The notes: generated by a model from the letters alone, not told the origin. Shown: positions 16,392 through 25,437, counted from the stretch's first letter. The stretch is 64,000 nucleotides of DNA from Nocardioides sp. Root682 (GCF_001427795.1 NZ_LMHJ01000001.1:295773-359772); one strand, 5' to 3'. A program made the numbers and translations.

Positions 16392-17282
16392 TCAGACCGT
16401 GATCTGCAGGGCCTCGAAGATCTCGAGCGTCGCCTTCGACCTGTTGAGCGTGTAGAAGTGCAGGCCCGGCGCACCGCCGGCCAGCAGCTCGTCGCAGAGC
16501 TCGGCAGCGATCTTGATGCCTTCGGCGCGTACGGCGGCCGGATCGCCCTCGAAGGCGGCGATCCGCGCGACGATGTCGTCCGGCACGCTGGTCCCGATCA
16601 GCTCGCCCTGACGGCGGATCGCGCTGAGGTTCAGGATCGGCATGATGCCCGGAAGGATCGGGATGTCCGCGCCGCGAGCGCGCACGCGCTCGACGAGACC
16701 GAAGTAGTCCTCGGCACGGAAGAACATCTGGGTCACGGCGAACTCTGCGCCGGCCTCGGCCTTGGCGACCAGGACGTCGGCGTCCTGGTCGAGCGACGCG
16801 GCCGAGGGGTGGCCCTCGGGGAACGCGGCCACACCGACCCGGAAGTCACCGCGCGAGCGGGCCAGGTCGACGAGGTCCACGGCGTAGTTGAGGCCGCCCT
16901 CGGTCGGGGTCCAGTCGGCGCGCGGGCCCTCCTGCGGGTCGCCCCGCAGCGCCATCACGTGGCTGACTCCCTCGGCGACGTAGGAGTCGAGGATGCCCTC
17001 GAGCTCCTCGCGGGTGTGCCCGACGCAGGTCAGGTGGGCCATCGGGACGAGCTCGGTCTCGCGGGCGATCCGGCCGGTGATGGACACCGTCTTGTCGCGG
17101 GTCGCCCCGCCGGCGCCGTACGTCACGGAGACGAAGGTGGGACGGTAGGGCTCCAGGGCCCGGATCGCGTCCCACAGCTGCGCTTCGCCAGCGTCGTCCT
17201 TGGGGGGAAAGAACTCGAACGAGAAGGACCGTCCGCCATCGCGGAGGATCTCGCCGAGGGAGCGCCCAGCACCGGTAGTCAT
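16392..17282 (-). CDS. metF: MetF, 5,10-methylenetetrahydrofolate reductase
   Basis: 296 residues, normal for MetF. The FSFEFFPPKDD opening, TYGAGGATRDKT, HLTCVGHT, MALRGDPQ and QMFFRAEDYF motifs are diagnostic. The flavoenzyme makes 5-methyl-THF for methionine synthesis in the cytoplasm. The ATG at 17280-17282 is chosen because it lies just before the conserved start of the family and because a TACACT -10 element is seven bases upstream; the frame is open further upstream without conserved content. It converges with the oxidoreductase gene and diverges from the polyprenyl synthase gene. Confidence 0.94.
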   Translation of the reverse strand: MTTGAGRSLGEILRDGGRSFSFEFFPPKDDAGEAQLWDAIRALEPYRPTFVSVTYGAGGATRDKTVSITGRIARETELVPMAHLTCVGHTREELEGILDSYVAEGVSHVMALRGDPQEGPRADWTPTEGGLNYAVDLVDLARSRGDFRVGVAAFPEGHPSAASLDQDADVLVAKAEAGAEFAVTQMFFRAEDYFGLVERVRARGADIPILPGIMPILNLSAIRRQGELIGTSVPDDIVARIAAFEGDPAAVRAEGIKIAAELCDELLAGGAPGLHFYTLNRSKATLEIFEALQITV

Positions 17283-17289
17283 GGCCGGA

Positions 17290-17295
17290 AGTGTA
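17290..17295 (-). promoter_or_regulatory. Leaderless -10 box of metF
   Basis: TACACT on the minus strand ends seven bases before the metF ATG. Confidence 0.4.
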
Positions 17296-17345
17296 GATGT
17301 GGCGGGCTCTCCGGGGGGCATTGTCTCGACATCCCGCGGCCTCAC

Positions 17346-17351
17346 TAGGCT
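17346..17351 (+). promoter_or_regulatory. Leaderless -10 box of the polyprenyl synthase gene
   Basis: TAGGCT ends seven bases before the GTG at 17359. Confidence 0.45.
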
Positions 17352-17358
17352 CGGTCGG

Positions 17359-18447
17359 GTGAGCGAGCAGGCGTGGGACCCGACGAGTTTTCGCACGACG
17401 GTCCAGGCCACGGTGGATGCCTTCCTCGCCGAACAGGAATCCCGCCTCGCCCCGCTGGGCACCGATGCCACCCGGCTGATGGCCGAGGCCAGGGCGCTCG
17501 TGTCCGGCGGCAAGCGGTTCCGTGCCGCGTTCTGCCACTGGGGTTTCGCCGCGATCGCCGGGGTCCCGGAGGGCGCCGAGGCCGAGGCCGTCGGCCGCGC
17601 CTCCGCCTCGCTGGAGCTGTTGCACGCGAGCGCCCTGGTCCACGACGACCTGATGGACGCCTCCGACACCCGCCGGGGACGTCCGGCCACGCACCGCGGC
17701 TTCGAGGCCGAGCACCGCGCTGACGGATGGCGCGGTGACGCCGAGCAGTACGGCGCCGCTGCGGCCATCCTGCTGGGTGACCTGCTGCTCTCCTGGGCCG
17801 ACGAGCTGCTGCGCCGCTGCGGCCTCGACCGTGATCGCGTCAGTCCGGCACTGGACGTCTTTGACCTGTGCCGCTCCGAGGTGATCGCCGGCCAGTTCCT
17901 CGACGTGTCCGTCCAGGCGCGTGGCCGGGCCAGCGTCGAACAGGCAATGACGGTGCTGCGCTACAAGTCCGCGAAGTACTCCATCGAGCGACCGCTGCAC
18001 GTCGGCGCCGCCCTTGCCGGGGCCGACGCCGCCACCCTCGACCTGCTGACGGCCTTCGGCCTGCCGCTCGGCGAGGCCTTCCAGCTCCGCGACGACCTGC
18101 TCGGCGTCTTCGGCGACCCGGCCACCACGGGAAAGCCGGCCGGCGACGACCTGGTCGAGGGCAAGCGGACCGTGCTGGTGGCCCTGGCCCTCGACGCCGC
18201 CGCCCCGGCCGATGCCGCGCGCCTGGACGCCGCACTCGGCACCGCACTGGCCGAGACCGAGGTCGCTGAACTGCGTGCCGTGATCGACAATTGCGGCGCG
18301 CGCGAGCAGGTCGAGGCGATGATCGAGGGCCTCACCACCCGGGCCGTCGAGGCGCTCGACGCCGGCCAGGCTGCCGGCGGTTGGGACGCCGACGCGTGCC
18401 TGGTGCTGCGGCAGCTGGCGGCCGCCGCGACCAGTCGCGCGTACTGA
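17359..18447 (+). CDS. Polyprenyl (probably geranylgeranyl) diphosphate synthase
   Basis: 362 residues, trans-isoprenyl diphosphate synthase fold. GGKRFR near residue 54, the first aspartate-rich motif DDLMD with the DTRRG segment, and the second region FQLRDDLLGVFGDP with GKPAGDDLVEGKRT are all visible. It condenses isopentenyl diphosphate with allylic diphosphates. Product length cannot be read reliably; actinobacterial IdsA-type enzymes of this sequence class usually make C20. The GTG at 17359 is chosen because of the leaderless -10 box and the first conserved residues (SEQAWDPTSF). Divergent from metF, the same pairing as in mycobacteria (from memory). Confidence 0.9.
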   Translation: MSEQAWDPTSFRTTVQATVDAFLAEQESRLAPLGTDATRLMAEARALVSGGKRFRAAFCHWGFAAIAGVPEGAEAEAVGRASASLELLHASALVHDDLMDASDTRRGRPATHRGFEAEHRADGWRGDAEQYGAAAAILLGDLLLSWADELLRRCGLDRDRVSPALDVFDLCRSEVIAGQFLDVSVQARGRASVEQAMTVLRYKSAKYSIERPLHVGAALAGADAATLDLLTAFGLPLGEAFQLRDDLLGVFGDPATTGKPAGDDLVEGKRTVLVALALDAAAPADAARLDAALGTALAETEVAELRAVIDNCGAREQVEAMIEGLTTRAVEALDAGQAAGGWDADACLVLRQLAAAATSRAY

Positions 18448-18543
18448 CGGTCGACCGAGCGAGGGCCTGACCGACTGCGTCGTTTCGCTGACAATCAGCA
18501 CCTGCTCACCGATCATGGGACCTTCGCGATGGGTGGAGGGCTG

Positions 18544-20412
18544 ATGCGGTACAGATCTCGGGCTCTGTTGGCGGTTGGCCTGCTCGTGGGGTTCTACGTC
18601 CTGGCGGTGGCCGTCGTCGGCGCGCTGGCCACCGGAGCGGTCCTGCTGGCTCGATCCGGCCTCGACGCGAGCGCCACCGGTTCCGTCGTGGTCATCCTCT
18701 TCACCCTGGGCGTGACCGTTGCCCTCGGTCGTGCGCTCCTCCTCAGCCGAGGGACCGTCGGCCCTCCGCCGGGAATGGCCGTGTCCGAGACCGAGCAGCC
18801 AGCCCTGTGGCAGGAGGTCCGCACCCTCGCCGGCGAGATCCAGACGCGCGCCCCCGACGAGATCCGGCTCATCGCCGAAGTCAACGCAGCGGTCTCCGAG
18901 GACAACCGGTTCCTGGGCCTGGTCCCAGGCAGGCGCCGCATGTACGTCGGGATTCCCCTGCTGCTGGGCCTCAGTCCTCTGGAGATGCGGTCGATCCTCG
19001 CCCATGAGCTCGGCCACTACAGCGCACGGCACACGGCTCTGGGTCCGGTGACCTACCGCGGGATGATGGCCATCGGTCGAGTGGCACGCGAGCTCGGGCA
19101 CACGTCGGTCCTCGGCCGGGCCGCAGGGCTCTACGGACGTCTCTACGTCGCGGTGTCGCACAGTGTCTCGCGGCGCCAGGAGCTCGAAGCGGACGCCTTC
19201 AGCGCACGCCTTGCCGGCCCCGAGGCCGCGGCCTCCGCCTTCCGGATGCTTCCGCCGCTCGACGTTGCGTGGGACCGATTCACGAGCGAGTACGCCGGAC
19301 TCGGCGAGGACCTCGGCATGCGAGCACAGGGTCTGCTCGAGGGCTTCGCCGCCATGCTGGAGGACCCCGATGTCCTCATGCGTCTGGTCGGGGTCGCCGA
19401 CGCAAAGCTCCCGGACACGGTCTCCATCTACGACACCCACCCACCGTTGGCCGAGCGCGTCGCGCGCTTCGACGCGCTCCCCGCCCAGACACCCCCCACG
19501 ACGCCCGGCTCCTTCCTGGTCAGCGTGCCCGAGACCTTGGCTTCGTTCGAGGAGTCCCTGTTCGAGGGCTCCGATCTTCGGCCAGCCACTTGGTCCGAGG
19601 TCGCCGCGGCCAGCGGCGCCGCCCGAGCGCGCCGCAACCGCCACGTCCTCGGTGGGCTCGCCGGATCCGAGTCGACACTCGAGTCCTTCACCACCAGGAT
19701 CAGCCACCGCGGCCCGGTCGGGCTGTTGCAGGGCTACCCGACCGAGGACGAGCGCGGAATCCTGACAGCGCTCCTCGGTGAAGCCATTGCTGACGTGCTG
19801 GTGCAGCGGGGCAGCGCCCACTTCGCGCTGGACTGGGCAGGCCCAGCAAAGCTGATCGACGCCGACGGCACCAGGATCGACCTGTCCGAGTCGCTGCGGC
19901 CGCTGGCGGAGTCCGGCGACGGCGGACCCCTGCGGGCTCATCTGCAGGAACTCGAGGTCGACATCGCCGAACCCCTTCCGATCGCCGAGGAGGAGGTGCC
20001 GCAGCGGCCCAGACCGCCGATTCTCGGCGCATTCAGCACGGTGTGGGCCTCGCCCTGGTCGGTGCTGCTCGTGACCCCCGACGGCATGCTCTTCGCGCCC
20101 CTCACCCGCCAGGAGCGCCTCACCCTGTACGTCCGCACCCTTGCCGGTCCGGGGTCGCTCACCAGAGGAAGCGAGCTCGTGCTCGAACGTGTCCTTGCCG
20201 CGCCGCTCGGTGAGCTGGACACCGACAGCCCCCTCTTCCACGCGTGGGACGCCATCGCGCGAGCCGAGGTGTCAGGGACGTCCGGAAAGGTCGTGCTCCA
20301 CCTGACGAACGGTCAACGGCGCAGGCTCACGTTCAACAAGCTGTCCGCAACGGCCGGTGAACCGTGGGCCGTGGTGGCCCGCCATCTCGGAGAGCGCTGG
20401 ATCGTGCGCTGA
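18544..20412 (+). CDS. M48-family membrane metallopeptidase with long C-terminal region
   Basis: 622 residues. Two N-terminal membrane helices (about 9-30 and 40-60), then an M48 protease core: zinc motif HELGH at 154-158 and the downstream RRQELEADAFSARLAG containing the third ligand Glu. The remaining C-terminal half (about 310-622) has no domain I can name. The second ATG (18544) is preferred because GGAGGG lies just upstream; an in-frame ATG at 18529 would add five residues. M48 enzymes degrade membrane or misfolded envelope proteins. Converges with the barstar gene, eight bases away. Confidence 0.82.
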   Translation: MRYRSRALLAVGLLVGFYVLAVAVVGALATGAVLLARSGLDASATGSVVVILFTLGVTVALGRALLLSRGTVGPPPGMAVSETEQPALWQEVRTLAGEIQTRAPDEIRLIAEVNAAVSEDNRFLGLVPGRRRMYVGIPLLLGLSPLEMRSILAHELGHYSARHTALGPVTYRGMMAIGRVARELGHTSVLGRAAGLYGRLYVAVSHSVSRRQELEADAFSARLAGPEAAASAFRMLPPLDVAWDRFTSEYAGLGEDLGMRAQGLLEGFAAMLEDPDVLMRLVGVADAKLPDTVSIYDTHPPLAERVARFDALPAQTPPTTPGSFLVSVPETLASFEESLFEGSDLRPATWSEVAAASGAARARRNRHVLGGLAGSESTLESFTTRISHRGPVGLLQGYPTEDERGILTALLGEAIADVLVQRGSAHFALDWAGPAKLIDADGTRIDLSESLRPLAESGDGGPLRAHLQELEVDIAEPLPIAEEEVPQRPRPPILGAFSTVWASPWSVLLVTPDGMLFAPLTRQERLTLYVRTLAGPGSLTRGSELVLERVLAAPLGELDTDSPLFHAWDAIARAEVSGTSGKVVLHLTNGQRRRLTFNKLSATAGEPWAVVARHLGERWIVR

Positions 20413-20420
20413 CGCGTGGC

Positions 20421-20834
20421 TCACGCCAGCAGCGGTACGACGTCCTCGGGTCCGGGGCCGCGCAACAGGACCTCGAGCACGGGGTCGGAGCGATCCCTCT
20501 CGCCGAGCACCCGCGTCACCCGGGCGAAGTCGGCCGGCACGTTGCGTGCGAAGCCGGACCAGGCGTCCCACAGGAGCACGGTCGATCCGGGCAGGTCGCG
20601 CAGGCAGTCGTTGAGTGCGTCGAGGTTCACGCCGTAGTGAGAGGGGAACAGGAGTGCCTCGCCGATCGCGCGCAGCACCTCCGCGCGAGTCTCGAGGCCG
20701 GCGCCGTCGACGTACCCGAAGGTCCAACCGGCGTGCTCCGCTGCGTGCCGCACGTCCGCGACGTCGAGGCCTGACTCCCAGCGATGCACTGCAGGGAGGT
20801 GGCGTCCGGCCAGGACGGCTGCCAGTCCGCTCAT
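20421..20834 (-). CDS. Barstar-family ribonuclease inhibitor
   Basis: 137 residues with the barstar fold signature FPSHYGVNLDALNDCLRDL near the middle, as in barstar's FPxYYGxNWDALxDCL. Barstars bind and block barnase-type ribonucleases in the cytoplasm. The gene is seven bases downstream of a secreted or membrane-anchored guanyl ribonuclease gene, so it is the matching immunity protein. An N-terminal extension (about 1-25) precedes the domain. The start ATG (20832-20834) has a GGAG about eleven bases upstream. Confidence 0.88.
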   Translation of the reverse strand: MSGLAAVLAGRHLPAVHRWESGLDVADVRHAAEHAGWTFGYVDGAGLETRAEVLRAIGEALLFPSHYGVNLDALNDCLRDLPGSTVLLWDAWSGFARNVPADFARVTRVLGERDRSDPVLEVLLRGPGPEDVVPLLA

Positions 20835-20841
20835 GGGTGGG

Positions 20842-21342
20842 TCATCTCCGGATCCTCTCGAACGACTCGTAGTGGTCCTCGGTCCAGTAGAGCTCTCCCC
20901 CGTCGCCGGCGATGATCCGTCGGGCGCCGCGGTGCGAGAGTCCGGGCGTCTCGACGGTGTACTCCGCGTAATAGCCCCGTTGCCGGTCGGGGAGCACGCC
21001 CTCGAAGTTGCCGAAGGTCGAGCCGTCCTTCCCGGGATACGGGTACGGGCCACCGTCGTCGATCAGATCGAGGGTCTCGGCGGCTTCGGGCGGCAGCTCA
21101 TCGACGGCGACGTAACGGAACCCGTCGCTGTCCTTGTCCGGCGTGACACCGCCCGGCGTGGGCCGGTCGGACGGCCGCGTGCTCGGCGACGGAGCCGCGT
21201 CCTTCGTCGTCGAGGTGAACACGTCCTCGCGGCCCCGCGCGGCGCTGTCGTCGTCGGCACCGCGGCTCTGGAGCCACCACACCGCCAGCAGCAGCGCGAT
21301 CGTGGCGATCGTCGAGACGACCTGCCGGGTCCGCCGGCTCAT
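20842..21342 (-). CDS. Guanyl-specific ribonuclease (barnase/RNase Sa type), membrane-anchored or secreted
   Basis: 166 residues from the ATG at 21340-21342 (a GTG three codons upstream is an alternative; neither has a strong ribosome site). One hydrophobic helix (about 8-24) is followed by a Thr/Pro/Ser-rich linker and a ribonuclease domain (about 75-166) very like Streptomyces RNase Sa: LPPEAAETLDLI, GGPYPY, VLPD, YYAEYTV with catalytic E127, HRGARRI with the active-site arginines (138-142), and DHY with catalytic H157. It cleaves RNA after guanosine. All catalytic residues are kept, so it should be active. Followed by its barstar gene. Confidence 0.88.
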   Translation of the reverse strand: MSRRTRQVVSTIATIALLLAVWWLQSRGADDDSAARGREDVFTSTTKDAAPSPSTRPSDRPTPGGVTPDKDSDGFRYVAVDELPPEAAETLDLIDDGGPYPYPGKDGSTFGNFEGVLPDRQRGYYAEYTVETPGLSHRGARRIIAGDGGELYWTEDHYESFERIRR

Positions 21343-21363
21343 CTGCGGCACTTGAGGGCCCCG

Positions 21364-21747
21364 TCAGAGCAGCAGGGCCTGGGCGCGGCGCTTGACCTCG
21401 GCGCCCCGGTTCTCCCGGAGCGCGTCGATCGGACGACCGGGCAGGTCCGCGTCCAGGAAGATCCACGCGATGCACTCGCGGTCGTCGAAGCCGTTGTCGT
21501 GCAGCACCGTCAGCAGCCCCGGAAGGCCCTTGACCGGCTCCCCGTCGACGATGAAGAGCGAGGGAATCCCCTGCTTCACCCCGGTGGTCGGCACGAGTGC
21601 GGGCACCGCCGCGGCCAGCTGGTGGTCGCGAACCATCGTGCGCGCCTTCGCAGGCGTCACACCGAGCAATTCGGCCGCCTCCTCCCACGTCAACCAGTCG
21701 GAGACGAGGGCGGCAAGGTCCTGATCGGCCAGTCGCGGTTCACTCAT
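21364..21747 (-). CDS. Rv2175c-like winged-helix DNA-binding protein
   Basis: 127 residues. A helix-turn-helix (about 18-45, WLTWEEAAELLGVTPAKART) is followed by a Rv2175c-type C-terminal domain with SLFIVDGEPVKGLPGLLTVLHD and FDDRECIAWIFLDADLPG. In M. tuberculosis Rv2175c is a DNA-binding substrate of the kinase PknL, encoded next to it; here it is also divergent from a PknL homologue. Its stop is 21 bases before the ribonuclease start, so it probably shares a transcript with the ribonuclease and barstar genes. Its DNA targets are unknown. Confidence 0.85.
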   Translation of the reverse strand: MSEPRLADQDLAALVSDWLTWEEAAELLGVTPAKARTMVRDHQLAAAVPALVPTTGVKQGIPSLFIVDGEPVKGLPGLLTVLHDNGFDDRECIAWIFLDADLPGRPIDALRENRGAEVKRRAQALLL

Positions 21748-21862
21748 GCGCCCATCTTCCCCTACGGCGTGCCCGATCGGTGAGCGTGGCCTTGCGCCGT
21801 ACGATGTCCCTCCCGGTCACCTTCCCCGGCCGGGCCAGCGGAACATGCACAGGAGGGTCGCT

Positions 21863-23950
21863 GTGCGAGACGATCAGCGTGCCCGCGGCGACGCCGCCGC
21901 GCGAGCCGGCGACCCCCGCCGCACCCGTGACCACCAGACCGGCCGGTTGCTCGACAACCGTTACCGGATCGGGTCGCGCATCGCGCGCGGGGGCATGGCC
22001 AGCGTCTACGAGGCCGTCGACACACGCCTGGACCGCACCGTCGCCGTCAAGATCATGCATCCCGGGCTGGGCGACGCGACGTCGCACGACGACGACTCGT
22101 TCGCGCGGCGCTTCGTCCGCGAGGCGAGGTCGGCTGCACGGCTCTCACACTCCAACGTGGTCGCGGTCTACGACCAGGGCCGCGACGAATCGGGCGACGG
22201 CACCATCTACCTGGTGATGGAGTACGTCCCCGGCCACACGCTGCGCGACACCATCACCAAGGAAGCGCCGATGTCGCCCGAGCGGGCGCTGTCGATCATC
22301 GACCCGGTGCTCTCGGCGCTCGCGGCTGCGCACCGGGCGGGCCTGATCCACCGCGACGTGAAGCCCGAGAACGTCCTGATCGCCGACGACGGCCGGATCA
22401 AGGTCGCGGACTTCGGTCTCGCCAAAGCCGTGAGCGCGGAGACCCAGCACACGGCGACCAACGGCGTGCTGATCGGAACGGTGTCCTACCTCGCTCCCGA
22501 GCTGGTCGTCGAGCAGCGTGCCGACGCCCGGGCCGATGTGTACGCCGTCGGCGTGATCCTGTTCGAGCTGCTCACCGGCACCAAGCCGCACACCGGCGAG
22601 ACGCCGATCGCCGTGGCCTACCGCCACGTCCACCACGACGTGCCTGCTCCCTCGTCCGTCGTCCCCGGGCTCCCGGCGTACGTCGACGCGCTGGTCGCGC
22701 GCGCCACCACTCGCGACCCGAGCCTGCGTCCCGCCGATGCGACCGTGCTCCTGCACCACGTGCACCGCGTCAGCCACGCCCTGCACAGCGGGGTCCGCGA
22801 CGACCCCGAGCTGGTCGACGACCTGCTCCCCAGCTCCCGGGTGCTCGAGCCGGACGACGGCCACGACGACACCCACGACACGACCCCCGAGCCGGTGAGC
22901 TCGCTGTGGGAGCGCACGCCCGACCTGGTCCCTGCGTCGCGCCCCCACACGGTCAACAGGGCGGACGACCGGGAGGCGACGACGGTCATACCGGCCCCAT
23001 CCCGCTCGCTCCCCCCTCCCCGACCGCAGCAGCAGGCGCCCAGGGAGCGACGTGGCCGGCGGGGCGTCGTACTCACCCTGTTGGTGGCGCTGCTCGTCGC
23101 CGCCCTCGCCGCCGGCGGCTACTGGCTGGGCTGGGGTCGGTACACGTCGACACCGAGCGTGGTGAGCCTGGACCAAGCGGCCGCCACCGCCAAGCTGGAC
23201 GAGGCCGGGCTCGAGGCCAAGGTCGACCAGGAGGTCTACTCCGAGAGTGTCGCTGCGGGGGTGGTGATCGCCACCGATCCCAAGCCCGGCGAACGGATCC
23301 TGCCCGGTGACACCGTCGAGCTGACCGTCTCCCGCGGCAAGGAACGTTACGACGTGCCCGACCTGCGTGGGATGACCGTCGAGGAGGCAGAGGCTGCCCT
23401 CGACGAGGTGAAGATGGTCCTCGGCCGGACCGAGCAGGCGTTCTCCGACACCGTGCCGAAGGGCCAGGTCATCGCGACCAAGCCGGCGTTCGGCACTGCG
23501 GCCGCGAAGACGCAACCGCCCAACACCACGGTGGACCTGGTCGTCAGCAAGGGCAGGACGCCGATCACCGTGCGTGACTGGACCGGACGCGACTACCAGG
23601 AGGTCGAGAAGGGCCTGGAGCGTCGCGGCCTGCAGGTCAAGGTCACCGACTCGGAGTTCAGCGACGACGTCCCGAAGGACGCGATCATCAGCCAGGACCC
23701 GAAGACCGGCGTCGTCTACAAGGGCGACACGATCGAGCTGGTGATCTCCAAGGGGCCCGAGCTCGTGGCTGTCCCGCCGGTTCGCTACATGTCCACCAAG
23801 GACGCCGTCGACAAGCTCAAGGACCTCGGTTTCAAGGTCAAGAAGGAACACGCATCGATCTACCTGAGCGGTCAGGTGGCCTGGGCCACTGATCCGGAGG
23901 CAGGCGAACGGGTGAAGAAGGGCAGCACGATCGTCCTCTATATCGTCTGA
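21863..23950 (+). CDS. pknL: PknL-like Ser/Thr kinase with PASTA repeats
   Basis: 695 residues. The kinase domain is at about 35-300: glycine loop IARGGMASVY, catalytic K63 (VAVKIMH), HRDVKPEN with D165, DFG, and the GTVSYLAPE activation segment. A proline-rich cytoplasmic linker leads to one membrane helix (about 400-423) and four PASTA repeats (about 430-695), which bind muropeptides or lipid II in relatives. The GTG at 21863 is chosen because AGGAGGG lies five to six bases upstream; the frame is open upstream without a kinase-like sequence. It senses the cell wall and phosphorylates cytoplasmic targets, plausibly including the adjacent Rv2175c-like protein. Confidence 0.93.
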   Translation: MRDDQRARGDAAARAGDPRRTRDHQTGRLLDNRYRIGSRIARGGMASVYEAVDTRLDRTVAVKIMHPGLGDATSHDDDSFARRFVREARSAARLSHSNVVAVYDQGRDESGDGTIYLVMEYVPGHTLRDTITKEAPMSPERALSIIDPVLSALAAAHRAGLIHRDVKPENVLIADDGRIKVADFGLAKAVSAETQHTATNGVLIGTVSYLAPELVVEQRADARADVYAVGVILFELLTGTKPHTGETPIAVAYRHVHHDVPAPSSVVPGLPAYVDALVARATTRDPSLRPADATVLLHHVHRVSHALHSGVRDDPELVDDLLPSSRVLEPDDGHDDTHDTTPEPVSSLWERTPDLVPASRPHTVNRADDREATTVIPAPSRSLPPPRPQQQAPRERRGRRGVVLTLLVALLVAALAAGGYWLGWGRYTSTPSVVSLDQAAATAKLDEAGLEAKVDQEVYSESVAAGVVIATDPKPGERILPGDTVELTVSRGKERYDVPDLRGMTVEEAEAALDEVKMVLGRTEQAFSDTVPKGQVIATKPAFGTAAAKTQPPNTTVDLVVSKGRTPITVRDWTGRDYQEVEKGLERRGLQVKVTDSEFSDDVPKDAIISQDPKTGVVYKGDTIELVISKGPELVAVPPVRYMSTKDAVDKLKDLGFKVKKEHASIYLSGQVAWATDPEAGERVKKGSTIVLYIV

Positions 23951-23952
23951 GC

Positions 23953-24861
23953 GTGACCCAGCCCGACGGCCGCCGCACCACCTTGTTGGCAACTCTCGCG
24001 CTGCTGGCGATGACCGCCTGTTGGGGTTCGACGTTCTTCCTGATCAAGGACCTGCTCGAGCGGGTTCCGACCGTGGACTTCCTGGCCGTCCGGTTCCTCA
24101 TCGCCGGCGGGGCGATGCTGGTGGTCGCACCGCGTGCGGTCAGTCGGCTCTCCCCCGAGGTGCGCCGCCGCGCGCTGGTCCTCGGCAGCCTGTACGGCGT
24201 CGCGCAGATCCTGCAGACCGCGGGGCTGGCCCACACACCCGCCAGCGTGTCGGGTTTCATCACCGGCCTGTACGTCGTCGCGACCCCGCTCTTCGCCGCG
24301 GTGATCCTGCGCAGCCGGATCTCGGGCGGCACCTGGGCCGCCGTCGCGCTTGCCACGGTCGGCCTCGGCGTGCTCTCCCTCGAGGGCTTCTCCATCGGGT
24401 ACGGCGAGGCGATCACGCTCGTGGCGGCGCTGCTCTACGCGGCCCACATCGTCGGCCTCGGCGCGTGGTCGAAGCCGGCCGACGCGTTGGGCATGTCCAT
24501 CCTGCAGGTGCTGGTCATCGCGGCGATCTGCGCGGCGGCCGCTCTCGTGACGGGCGAGCGGGGCGTCGTACTGCCTGACCGCGGAGCGGACTGGGCCTCG
24601 GTCGTCTACATGGCGCTGGTCGCCGGCGCCGCTGCGCTGTTGGCCCAGACCTGGGCGCAGGCCCACCTGCCGCCAACGCGCAGCGCGATCATCATGAGCA
24701 TGGAGCCGGTGTTCGCGGCGTTCTTCGCGGTGCTGCTCGGAGGCGAGTCGCTGACGGGGCGGATGGCGATCGGCGGCGCGATGGTGTTGACGGCGATGCT
24801 GGTCGTCGAATCGCTCCCCCGTCGCAAGATCGAGGCGGAAGTGCCCCACATCGCGGTCTGA
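23953..24861 (+). CDS. DMT/EamA-family transporter
   Basis: 302 residues, about ten hydrophobic helices in two EamA halves. The first begins ACWGSTFFLIKDLLERVP, the typical EamA opening, with FLAVRFLIAGG after it; the second half repeats the pattern with TWAQAHLPPTRSAIIMSMEPVFAAFFA. Drug/metabolite exporter family; the substrate cannot be predicted. GTG start two bases after the pknL stop, so it is probably cotranscribed with the kinase. Confidence 0.85.
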   Translation: MTQPDGRRTTLLATLALLAMTACWGSTFFLIKDLLERVPTVDFLAVRFLIAGGAMLVVAPRAVSRLSPEVRRRALVLGSLYGVAQILQTAGLAHTPASVSGFITGLYVVATPLFAAVILRSRISGGTWAAVALATVGLGVLSLEGFSIGYGEAITLVAALLYAAHIVGLGAWSKPADALGMSILQVLVIAAICAAAALVTGERGVVLPDRGADWASVVYMALVAGAAALLAQTWAQAHLPPTRSAIIMSMEPVFAAFFAVLLGGESLTGRMAIGGAMVLTAMLVVESLPRRKIEAEVPHIAV

Positions 24862-24954
24862 GGCTGCGCACAATCTGGTCATGCGCCGGGGGTGGCGTTC
24901 CGCGCCGACCGGGCGCACCATGGAGTCCTGGGGGAACCCGCGAGGAGTCAATCC

Positions 24955-25437
24955 ATGGCTGGTCACATCATTCATGTCCACGGCACGATCTCCGCTCCGC
25001 CGGAGCAGGTGTGGGACGTCATCACCGACGTCGCCCACGCGAACGACGTGCTGCGCAGCGTCAGCGAGACAGAGCTCCTGACCGAGGGCGAGTACGACGT
25101 CGGCACGTCGTGGCGCGAGCGCCGCACCCTCTTCGGCCATCACGGTCCGGAGGAGATGCAGGTCGTCGAGTCCCAGCCTCCGCTGCGGACCGTGGTCGAG
25201 GCCGAGGTCGGCAACGACATCATCCGGACGGCGTACCGGCTCACCCCGACCGGGCAGGACCGCGACCAGACCCGGCTGGCGATGACCACCACGGTGGAGA
25301 TGAGCCACCGCTCCGTGATGTCGCGCGCGCTCTGGGCCGCGTTCGGCGGCTTCAGCTACGAGCGCACCCGCAAGGTGCTGGAGCACGACCTGGAGGACAT
25401 CGAGGCCGAGGCCAGGCGACGCGCGATGGCAGGCTGA
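24955..25437 (+). CDS. SRPBCC-fold (START/Bet v1-like) protein
   Basis: 160 residues. HVHGTISAPPEQVWDVITDVAHAN is the usual SRPBCC opening, and the C-terminal long helix (SYERTRKVLEHDLEDIEAEARRR) closes the hydrophobic cavity. Such proteins bind hydrophobic ligands or act as cyclases; the ligand is unknown. The ATG at 24955 has a GAGGAG ribosome site eight bases upstream, which decides against the longer open frame. Confidence 0.78.
   Translation: MAGHIIHVHGTISAPPEQVWDVITDVAHANDVLRSVSETELLTEGEYDVGTSWRERRTLFGHHGPEEMQVVESQPPLRTVVEAEVGNDIIRTAYRLTPTGQDRDQTRLAMTTTVEMSHRSVMSRALWAAFGGFSYERTRKVLEHDLEDIEAEARRRAMAG

Noticed and set aside
15054..17358. A carotenoid cluster from the CrtI-like oxidoreductase and the polyprenyl synthase
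   Set aside because: No phytoene synthase or cyclase is present, metF lies between, and the oxidoreductase is shorter than usual CrtI.
16846..20241. An 1131-codon minus-strand open frame across metF, the polyprenyl synthase and the M48 gene
   Set aside because: It runs antisense through clear genes and contains no recognisable domain; high GC makes such stop-free frames common.
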